Shown: positions 56,061 to 64,000 of the stretch, one piece after another
Layout of the letters: each line of letters begins with the position of its first letter
Position numbering within the stretch: position 1 is the first letter of the stretch
Source of the DNA: Phragmites australis
Taxonomy: Eukaryota; Streptophyta; Magnoliopsida; Poales; Poaceae
DNA length: 64,000 bases
Direction of reading: 5' to 3'
Assembly (NCBI RefSeq): GCF_958298935.1
Contig: NC_084943.1
Span: forward strand, 7,140,001 to 7,204,000
Position numbers and translations under genes: made by a program
Notes under the pieces: generated by a model
Seen by the model: the letters and a program-made list of their open reading frames with translations, nothing else
What the model was told of the DNA's origin: nothing
Database searches by the model: none

Positions 56061-56980
56061 CATGCTAATGAGGACATCACTCTTTCGGATACACACACAC
56101 CGAGTATTCCTCTAACAATAAGTCCATTGACACGAGCTCGTGCACGTCAACTAAATCATAAGGTGAGCTCGTTCCTTAGTGTTCCTTTATATTTTGATGA
56201 GGATGGGATGCTACTGAATAATTGTGATGTATTGCTACTTAGGAACACGGGAGAAGAACAGCAAGGGCGCCCAAGCAAGGTGGAGGCCCAATCCAGTTCG
56301 AGTCCGTTTCGGAGCTCAGGACCAGTCCGCACTAAAATCGTCTCTCAGGACGCATACGGACTCCGTTTTTGACGTTCTACACATGGTTGGAAAGCTTATC
56401 TCCTTAGCTTTCCAACGGTACTGGTCCCATGTCCAAATTTTTTCTGAGTCAACAGAAATCGTCAAAACAAGTGGACATCCAGAATCAGTCAGGGTGCTAC
56501 GCCACCATTTTTTGGGCCGTTGGGCCGTGTAACGTGTTGGAGTCCATTAGGGACACGTCCAGGGGTCTTTGGCTGACCCTAGTCTTTTATATACAGTAGC
56601 CGCCGCCCTAATTAGGATTGGGTTTTGCTTAGATATTGATCTACACACGAATTGTGAGATTTTCGCTCTTGTTCCGGACCGACTAGGCCGTCGCAAGTGT
56701 TTGTGAAACCCCGACTTCGAGTGCTTGAATTCAATTCGCAATATTTCAGATTGCATCTTCTACGTTCTTGCTTGTGTTCTCGGTACGCTTGCAGGGATTG
56801 AGCCTTCTTGGCGAGGTCAACCGCGCGACACGGTTGATAACCATCGGAGCTGTGGTGTAGTGATTGCAAGGGAGACGATCTGTTCGGGTCGAAGCCTTTG
56901 GATCATCAACGTCGAGTTCTCCACCCACCGACTTATCGCTACCTATCGGAAGATCAGGCCAACATTACTCATCACATGCT
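56061..56980 (+). mobile_element. 909-bp insert in copia A with gypsy-like 3' coding scrap and LTR-like sequence
   Basis: The direct repeats CATGCT (56061-56066 and 56975-56980) flank it; removing the insert and one repeat restores the RNase H frame. It starts with an open stretch (IPLTISPLTRARARQLNHKV, SSFLS and LLRNTGEEQQG), which resembles the end of Pol in one group of grass gypsy elements. About 600 bp of LTR-like sequence follows, with a TTTTATATACAG TATA-type box at about 56587 and the leader CCCTAATTAGG.TTGGG. The insert does not begin with TG or end with CA, and no second LTR, PBS or PPT was seen. Confidence 0.65.
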
Positions 56981-57179
56981 CAGTAAGAATCCTGTTTTCC
57001 ACGATTGCAGCAATATTGACACACGGTACCACTACATTCGAGAATGCATCGAGGAAGGTAGGGTGAAGGTCGAATCCATCGGCACCAATGAGCAGCTTGC
57101 GGACATTCTGATGAAGCCACTCGGGCGCGAGAAGTTCTTGGAGCTGCGTTCCAGGATTAGCCTCGTCGAACCCAAGTAA
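56981..57179 (+). pseudogene. RNase H C-terminus of copia element A, part after the insert
   Basis: SKNPVFHDCSNIDTRYHYIR continues the domain directly from the part before the insert. VESIGTNEQLADILMKPLGR and KFLELRSRI, the usual end of copia Pol, follow before TAA at 57177-57179. The frame of this part is uninterrupted. A purine-rich GAGGGGAGA at 57194-57202 is the PPT. Confidence 0.8.
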
Positions 57180-57204
57180 GCAGTACAAGGTTTGAGGGGA
57201 GATG

Positions 57205-57591
57205 TGTTAGTCAAATCTTGTACGTAGTCAAAACTTTTAGTTAGTTTCTTATTTCTGCTTGTTTCTTGTCTTAGTGACATGCATGAGCCAGTGACTTGTG
57301 TGGAAGCCATACATCTTGTTGGCTCGTGGCGAGAATAGCTCACGGCTAGCCGAGTCTTGCGCTGTGAACGGGACACACGTCACGTTGGTCGTGGGGATGG
57401 ACGCAGCTGAGGCGTGGTGTGAGAAGCGCTCATGCGCTCTTTCATTCTGCAGCAATTGCCAGCAAATAAATAAAGGAAGCAATAAGAAAATGCTGTAGTT
57501 TTACGGCAGCACAAAATTCTCAGTGTTCCAGTTGTGTTCATGTGAGTTCGTTCTTAGTTCTCGCCGGTGATTATTGCCGGGAAACCGGTCA
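57205..57591 (+). repeat. 3' LTR of copia element A
   Basis: It starts TGTTAGTCAAATC and ends AAACCGGTCA, 387 bp. It aligns throughout with the 5' LTR, including a shared CGCTC(G/A)TGCGCTCTTTC. It has one extra segment of about 25 bp (near 57315-57340) and substitutions at perhaps 8-10% of sites. The flank GACAG is at 57592-57596. Confidence 0.88.
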
Positions 57592-57727
57592 GACAGTTCC
57601 TGCTAGTGCTAAGCTCATAACTCAGCATTGAAGTGGAGCCTCAGGTAGAGCAAGCAGGGGAGGGGAGATCTCATTCTGAGAGCTACACGAACTTAGCAGA
57701 CCTGTAGTGTATGGAACAGCTTTGTTA

Positions 57728-57920
57728 TATACCCCGTGCCACCCACCACGAGGACCCGGCTCTTCTCCATGGCGAAAGGGGTTCTCTTCTCTTGGAGATA
57801 CGGGTGCACATCAGTCTTATGTAGTGATAGCTACATCTGAAAGATGTGCTGTTGCTTAATTGGGCAATCTAGCAAAACCTATAAAATAATTTTGTGTTAG
57901 TTAGCTTTCTGTTTCAGCGA
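57728..57920 (-). pseudogene. Stub of a second reductase gene (start of exon 1 and upstream region)
   Basis: On the minus strand an ATG at 57770 opens MEKSRVLVVGGTGYI, identical to the start of the intact reductase. Homology stops after that point (next residues TKLFHTLQ). The 150 bp upstream are also similar to the intact gene's upstream region. Exon 1 is cut after the NADPH-binding motif and no later exon is present in this window, so it cannot make the enzyme. It probably arose by tandem duplication followed by loss of the gene body. Confidence 0.8.
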
Positions 57921-59048
57921 AGAAATTATGAACGGAGAGGGCCCTTTATGTAGTTTTTTTTTTAACACGGTCTGGCAGTGTGGCTGGAACAGCGTGACCA
58001 GGTTCAGATGTCATTAGATCACACTGTATACTAGCCATGCCCTATTGGTCACACCGAGTAAAGTAAGAAGGATGGGCACACGGATAGTCCCTCTCATCCG
58101 ACAATCCACGAGTTACAATCAAGCATCGATATTCAGTTGTCCTTCAGTGTCACGTCTCTTCATCATCAGTAGACACCAGACACTGTTGGCCCACTGTTTT
58201 TGCAGTAGTTGGTCAGCAAACTGTATTATATTCTTGTGGAGCATACACAAAAAGATTCTAATTTCGAGAGGTAGTTTACTGACCAAATATCTGACATTCT
58301 CACATCTCTAATTCCTGAGAAATTATAATATTTGTATGTTAGGCATTTGGATATGACAGATACAGGATTTAATTTGGAAAAACCTTCTAATATAGAGGTA
58401 AAAAATTACGAAAGACAAATATGTATTATGATGGCTCATGGTACAGGGACAACGGTTATCCTATATTTATAGACGTCAGTTGAAACGTATCCGACTAGGA
58501 TTCTATTTGTTATTTTGAGACATAATATCTAACAAACTCCCCTTAAATCAAAATCCCTAAATTTATTTTTGAAGAAATTTTCTTCAAAACATAAAGGATT
58601 AAACAATGACTATGATCACTAGTCTTCAAACACTTCATACATATAGCTATCAACAAAACAGACAAACAATCTGAATCTTCACTAGTTAATAACATCAGCA
58701 AATGTTTAGGTCTGTGCAATTGATCTTGTTATCCAAACTGGAACAATACTCAATCGTCAAAAGGCACAGGCCAAAATATCACATGTGGTGTTGATAAAAA
58801 AAATTTAATGAAGAACTCATCTATGAATGCTCCATCTCGAACACAAAATTTGGCAAACAACGTCTCTCACAAGAATAGCCATCATGTGCACCAAACTGAC
58901 AATCATAAAAGAATTTGAATCTCATCACAAGATCATTAACCGCTCCTTTGAAGTAATAGTCTAGATGAAGCCATAATATGTAATCAATAGAGTATAAAAC
59001 TTTTGCAGTCACAAGCAGACATATCTATCTCTCAACAAAAACATACTT
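57921..59048. other. Intergenic stretch, no gene recognised
   Basis: AT-rich sequence with no domain-bearing frame. 58500-59048 (AACAAACTCCCCTTAAATC and on) has the A-rich character of a retrotransposon LTR or leader but gave no clear ends. An 88-codon plus-strand frame at 58045-58311 shows no known motif. Confidence 0.35.
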
Positions 59049-59997
59049 AATGTAGTACCAAACATTGTAGTATATATGCATCAAACTTATATTAGACCTC
59101 TCTGAATGAGCGAAGATAAAAAAAATCATATTGTATCTACAATCCTCCATCTTAAACTCAATCCGGGAAAAAAAAAACCCTTCACTTTCAAATAACAATC
59201 TTCGAAGAATATTTCAAAACTATCAGATTGACATGAACGATATAGTTGAAGCATCTACAATAATTAACTCAAAGTGATCTAACAAAATATTATCCTAATC
59301 TCTCCTCAAACTATTATAGCATACAAACAGGAAAAATATAATAGTATCAATGATAGCATAAGCTGGTTGGAGCGCGACGCGGACGAATCAAGCGCAGCTG
59401 GTGGCAGGCGTCCTGATCAGCGGACGAGAGCGACGCGACTTTCTGTGACGCGCGGCGCAGAAAACAGATCGGTACTGTTCAGCGAAGAACCCATTGGGAG
59501 ATGGATCTGGCGCAGCGGTGGAAGTGCGCCGGCGGCGGACCGGCGGACGGCGTGAACGACGGCCGGACGAGGAGGCGATGCATAGCAGCGGATCGGCATT
59601 GAACGGCGCACTGTAGATCGTTTTTGTGTGAACAGTATAGAGCAGTACCACACCGTAGCAGATCCGATCAATTTTTTTTTACGTCTCTCGTGTCAAATTT
59701 AACTTTGACACTTCTGGTTAGAAATTTAGATATGAGAGACATACGATTTTACATGAAAAAAATCTTTTAATGTGGAGGTAACAAATCATAATAGAAATAA
59801 TCTATATTATAATGATGTAGGTATAAGTATAGAGGTTGGCTAATATTTATAAATGTTTGTTCAAATATATCTTACTAGTACTCTATCTGTATTTGAGGTA
59901 TAATATGTAACACTGTATAGAGATGATGTTATAAAATTACTAAATTCTAGCATCCGTAGAACTGTATTATTTTCTTAAGAAAGATGCACTTGAGACC

Positions 59998-60645
59998 GAA
60001 AATCTAAAATTAGATAACATACGCAATCGTATTTACCGAAATAGACAACATATCATCGTATTTACAATCTTAGCATTCGTATTCGACTCCTCATTTACTA
60101 GAATCTGACTTTCGGGACACCGTACGCCAAAAAATACGGGTTCAACCATATTCTGCACATGAGATATCGAATATGGCATATTCGTCACCTCAAATATCAA
60201 AAATCAGGTGTATTCAGTACATGAGGTGCCGAATATAGACTACAATGCTGTATTCGACACCTTGGCATCTTGTGTGTCGAATATGGGCTATACCGGCTGC
60301 AGGTCCTTTGATGCTATTATTTTATGTCGGGAACCTCATATGCCGCTACAGCCCATATTCGGTATATGAGGTGCCGAATATATGCTACAGTGTCATATTC
60401 AGCACCTCGTGTACCAAATACACCTGATTTTTGATATATGAGGTGATGAATATAGGCTACAGTGCCATATTCGGCACCTTGTATACCGAATATGGCCGGG
60501 CCTGTGTTTTTACAGCGTATGGTGTGTCGAAAGTCAATTTTCGGTAAATGAGCTATCGAATACTGATGCTAAAATTATAAATACAATGATATATTATCTA
60601 TTTCAGCAAATACGGTCGTATATGTTGCCTAATTTTGGATTTTAG
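59998..60645. mobile_element. Long inverted-repeat (foldback/MITE-like) element, copy 2
   Basis: The left arm (CGAAAATCTAAAATTAGATA) and the reverse complement of the right arm (CTAAAATCCAAAATTAGGCA) correspond, and complementarity continues for well over 100 bp. The centre has the same TATTCGGCACC-type palindromic units as copy 1. Because the right end is complete here, this copy shows the outer boundaries better than copy 1. Confidence 0.65.
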
Positions 60646-60957
60646 CCTGGATATCAGCTCTATCAGTTCCTGCCACTTTGAAACTTCCAGCATAACAAAA
60701 TTTCTTCTAAACTCTAACTGAATTTCTCCACCCTGTAGCACTTGGTTGACTGTAGTATTTTGTTGTCGACATATTATGAATAATCTACCAAATCTTATTT
60801 TCAGTGGGCATTGATCAACCCAGACATCCTCACAAAATCTTATTTTAAGACCTTTTCCCACCACAAACCTGATTTTCTGAGAATAATTTTGTTTGATTGA
60901 ATGCAATCCCTTTGAAAAACTGAGATCCTTCGGCATTTCTACTAGAAAGAAAACCCG
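60646..60957 (-). pseudogene. LINE reverse transcriptase C-terminal fragment
   Basis: On the minus strand an open stretch encodes SFSKGLHSIKQNYSQKIRFV, then VGKGLKIRFCEDVWVDQCPL and EFRRNFVMLEVSKWQEL. This is the pattern of the zinc-binding region after RT in plant LINEs (FW.GL..VK, R..VG.G...RFWED.W). The stretch is open for over 90 codons, better than other LINE debris here, but lacks the RT domain itself. Confidence 0.6.
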
Positions 60958-61112
60958 ATCTCTAAGATATTTGTTCTACAGTAAATAGCAAGGATCATCA
61001 TCACATAGAATCCAGTTCGAAAATCCATTTCGACAACAGGCAATCATTCATTACTCTAGTATCAGTAAAACCTAACCTCCCAAACTCTTTTGATTTGGCT
61101 GAGACCTCCACT

Positions 61113-61682
61113 TAGGAAATGAAAATTTATCCCAATTACCTATTTACCTACGGGTAAATACCCGAATAGAGTAGGATATTAGCAGCATTTGATACCCACG
61201 GGTACGTTCGTGGGTACAAAATACTACCCGATGGGTAGACGGGTACAGGTACGGCTAAAATATATCCATATCTGTGAAACCCGTATACCCGTATAAATTG
61301 ATGACAAGTGGGTCATTCCACCAAACCCAAACATTCTACATAATATAAATACCCTACTCTCTCCACTTCAACCCCCAGCCACCCCAGCTGCTCAGCATGC
61401 TGTTGCCCCCCACCCCCACTCGCGTAGCCCCGCCCTGCCTCGGCCACCCTGTCACGTCGCCACCCAGTGCCGCCCACCGCATCGCCCTTCCCCACCGCCC
61501 CGTCGTGCCGCCGCCTAGCGTCACCCCATCTCGCCGCACCCCATTGCCCCGTCGGGCTGCCACCCAGCGTTGCCCCGCCCCCTCGCCTCGTCGTGTCGCC
61601 CCACCACATTGCCTCACCCCAGCCCGCCCCACCGCCCCACAGGTAAACAGGTCTCCTCCCCACTGACACCCATCTCATGGGT
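61113..61682 (+). mobile_element. 5' part of a hAT element, cut and fused to copia B
   Basis: It opens TAGGAAATGAAAATTTATCC, matching the left end of the hAT element at 6504. It continues with CGGGTAC repeats, a TATAAATACCC promoter-like box at about 61340 and a C-rich stretch (Pro/Ala/Arg-rich in every frame). At about 61640-61690 it changes to copia sequence. No right terminal repeat or transposase is present, so it is truncated. Confidence 0.55.
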
Positions 61683-62336
61683 GGAGCAACGAATCCAGCT
61701 GCGATGTAGCGCGCCCAGCCTCGTCGACGGTCTCCCACGCTGCATCTGCGCCGCCATCATCGAGTCCACCACGCGGCACAGTCGAGCTGGTGGAGGAGAA
61801 GGTCTTCGCGGCGTTCGGTGATGCAGCGGGAGCGGGATCCCCAGCGCTGGGACATGGACACCGAGGCCACAAATCACATGACCGGGTTCCGGGTGGTGTT
61901 CTTCGACCTCGACGCGGGCATCACCGGCTCAGTGCGACTCGGCGATGGCTCCGTCGTCCGGATCGAGGGATGCCGCACGGTGCTATTCGCATGCAAGAAT
62001 GGTGAACATTGCACCCTCGCCAACGCCTACTACATCCCGCGCCTCACAGCCAACATCATCAGCGTCGGGCAGCTGGATGAGCGCGGCTACCAGATCCTGA
62101 GAGAGGATGGCGTGATGCGGATTCACGACGAGCAGCGGCACCTCGTCGCCAAGGTCCACCGCAACCCCTATTTCCTGTACCTGATCGACCTCGACATCGC
62201 GCGGCCTGTGTGCCTAGCGGCGCGCAGAAGCGAGAACGCGTGGCGGTGGCATGCTCGATTCGGGCACATCAACTTCACCGAACTGCGCAAGATGGGGAGA
62301 GAGGAGCTGGTCCACAGCATGCCAGTGCTGTCATAG
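61683..62336 (+). pseudogene. Protease and GAG-pre-integrase region of copia element B
   Basis: VELVEEKVFAAFGD (from 61781) is the usual linker before the copia protease. After a frameshift near 61825, MDTEATNHMTG is the active site, in which the expected D-T/S-G has become DTE. The VRLGDGSVVRIEG and YYIPRLTANIISVGQLDERG blocks and WRWHARFGHINFTELRKMGR (GAG-pre-integrase) follow. The frame ends at a TAG (62334-62336) and another stop follows at 62343. Gag and the 5' LTR are missing. Confidence 0.85.
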
Positions 62337-63237
62337 CTCGAATAGGTGTGCGAGGCGTGCCTCGCAGGCAAGCATCGACCCGCGCCCTTCCCACAGCAGA
62401 CACTAAGCCGTGCCATCGAACCCCTCGAGCTCCCGCACGACGACCTCTGTGGCCCGATCTCGCCACCGACACCTAGCGGCAATCGCTACTTCCTTCTCAT
62501 CGATGACTATAACTGGTTTATGTGGGTTGCTCTCCTTCCCATCAAAGACGCTGCTCCGAATGCCATCAAGCGCATTCAAGCGGCAGCCGAAAGGAAGAGC
62601 AGGAAGAAGCTCCGTGCGTTGCGCATGGATCGAGGGGGAGAATTCACCGCCACTAGCTTCAATGAGTATTGTGCCGAGCTGGGTGTGTGCCGCGAACTCA
62701 AGGCACGGTACACGCCTTAGCAAAATGGCATCGTCAAGCGAAGGAACCAGTTGGTGGTTGGGATAGCACGCAGCATGCTTAAGGCGAAAGGGTTGCCTGG
62801 TATATTTTGGAGAGAGGCAGTCAATGCAGCGGTGTACATATTGAACAAGTCATCATCCAAAAGCATCAATGGCAAGACCCCATACGAGCTCTGGAATTAG
62901 AGTGCACCGGCTGTGCATCATCTCCACACGTTTGGGTGCAGGGCACACATCAAGGTGGCCACACCGAATGCCAAGAAGCTCGATGATAGAAGCAAACCCA
63001 TGATCTTTGTGGGCTATGAACCAAGATCAAAGGCGTATCGCACCTACGATCCGGCCACCAGGCACGTCCATGTCTCCCGGGTCATCGTCTTCGACGAGGG
63101 GGCGCAATGGCACTGGAGCAGTGACCAGATGAAAAGAACATCGACAACGACTTCATTATCGAGTACAGCACTATGGTCCAGCCAGGCGTGGTCATCACTC
63201 TCCAACCGGCACCAGCGATTGAGCTGCGATACCACCT
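62337..63237 (+). pseudogene. Integrase of copia element B
   Basis: CEACLAGKHRPAPFP ends the zinc-binding part. HDDLCGPISPPTPSGNRYFL with the first catalytic Asp, LIDDYNWFMWV, the LRMDRGGEF block and FNEYCAELGVCREL are all present, so the DDE core is visible. A TAG replaces Gln in TPQQNG (62718-62720). FWREAVNAAVYILNKSS, another TAG, HLHTFGCRAHIKV and SRVIVFDEGAQW follow, with a frameshift at about 63133. Copia A lacks the first half of this region. Confidence 0.85.
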
Positions 63238-64000
63238 GTGCCAAGTACCCCTACACTAAGCTCGCGTATGCCCACACCGACGCCATCTGTGAGCACGCCA
63301 CTGATCGAGTTTGTCTCACCGCCACCAAGTGCAGAGGAGGCCCTCGACGTCGACCATAACGACGCTTTACTCTGCTTTCGCAACGTCGATAATGTGCTAG
63401 GCCCGATGACACCGCCAGGCCTGGCTGCATGGGAGCTGGAGAAAGACTTTCTGCTGGTAAGTGCAAACAAGCCAGTGACATTTGCAGAGGCAAAAGAACA
63501 TGAATGCTGGCGACAGGCGATGCTCGACGAGATGACGTCGATCGAGACCAATGGCACTTGGCGGCTCATCGTTCCTCCATCACACCAATGCCCAATTGAT
63601 CTCAAATGGGTCATCAAGACCAAAAAGGACGCCGTTGGCAACATCACCAAATACAAAGCGTGGCTTGTGGCGAAGGAATACATGCAGCGGCAAGGCATTG
63701 ATTTCAACGAGGTGTTCGTGGCGGTGGCGCGGCTCGAGTAGGTGCGGCTACTACTGGTGCATGCTGCAAGTGAAGGCTAGCCCATCCACCATATGGACGT
63801 CAAATCTGCCTTCCTCAACGACGAACTGCAAGAAGAAGTCTACATCACGTAGCCGCCAGGATTTGAGATCGACGACTAGAAGCACAAGGTGCTGGGCCTC
63901 GTCAAGGAGCTCTACGCCGTCAGGCCCCACGCGTGTGGTACGCTAAGTTGGATGCCTCCTTGGTGTCACTTGGGTTCCATCGGAGCACCTCCGAGCACAC
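63238..64000 (+). pseudogene. Reverse transcriptase N-terminal part of copia element B, running off the window
   Basis: An open frame to 63741 carries [40 protein letters not shown] and QGIDFNEVFVAVARLE before a TAG. Decayed sequence continues with IHHMDVKSAFLNDELQEEVY. Two further stops and a frameshift near 63925 follow. The catalytic YVDD region lies beyond the window. About 90% of positions match copia A in the shared part by eye. Confidence 0.85.

Larger units (their letters stand above)
59049..61482 (+). repeat. Duplicated block R1, copy 2
   Basis: It matches 4534-6897 in order and orientation. It is not interrupted at the point where the first gypsy element lies in copy 1 (AATGTAGTACC here follows ACATACTT directly). 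It lacks about 165 bp after 59360 and retains a LINE piece at 60646-60957 that copy 1 mostly lost. It includes the GC-rich island (59368-59672), an inverted-repeat element and the start of a hAT element. Confidence 0.85.

Noticed and set aside
57597..57727. Continuation of the reductase stub
   Set aside because: Similarity to the reductase stops at about 57728. This segment matches neither exon nor intron of the intact gene and belongs with 52081-52661.

Overview
The window looks like repeat-dense nuclear DNA of a grass (Poaceae). The evidence is long-LTR Ty3/gypsy chromoviruses of the Del/Tekay type, Ty1/copia elements including a Sirevirus-like remnant, hAT and CACTA (En/Spm) debris, LINE fragments, and one intron-containing plant gene. 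No bacterial operons, ribosome binding sites, CRISPR arrays, tRNA or rRNA genes were seen. The species cannot be named from the sequence.

Layout. 1-4533 is the 3' end of a gypsy chromovirus (integrase tail, chromodomain-like end, PPT) with its complete 3.8-kb 3' LTR. 4534-6897 is block R1, found again at 59049-61482 in the same orientation; it contains a GC-rich island, a long inverted-repeat element and a hAT 5' end. 7003-9335 is a patchwork of LINE, CACTA and LTR remnants. 9336-about 20400 is a decayed gypsy element whose 5' LTR is split by a non-autonomous gypsy element on the minus strand (11263-14710, target duplication CGTGT). 22094-26136 and 29114-32818 are two solo LTRs of one family, each with a perfect 5-bp target duplication (CTAAC and GAATG). 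The second interrupts a Sirevirus-like remnant. 33064-43191 is a near-complete but dead gypsy element with both LTRs, PBS, gag, protease, RT, RNase H, a partial integrase and a chromodomain-like tail. 43192-46763 holds CACTA-like termini and an unidentified ORF.

The only host gene that looks functional is on the minus strand at 48241-51879. It has four exons with consensus splice sites and encodes a 311-residue NADPH-dependent reductase of the isoflavone reductase / phenylcoumaran benzylic ether reductase family. A stub of a second copy (upstream region plus about 14 codons) lies at 57728-57920. Between the two, copia element A (52662-57591, both LTRs) is itself interrupted by a 909-bp insert. 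Copia element B of the same family (61683 to the window end) is fused at its left to a truncated hAT element.

The genes do not form a pathway. The structure is one of nested insertion, solo-LTR formation and internal deletion around a single reductase gene. The observations most worth following are the fused protease-gag reading frame in the non-autonomous gypsy element, the nearly invariant GC-rich island in the two R1 copies, and the 909-bp insert that has target-site-like repeats but no normal retrotransposon ends.
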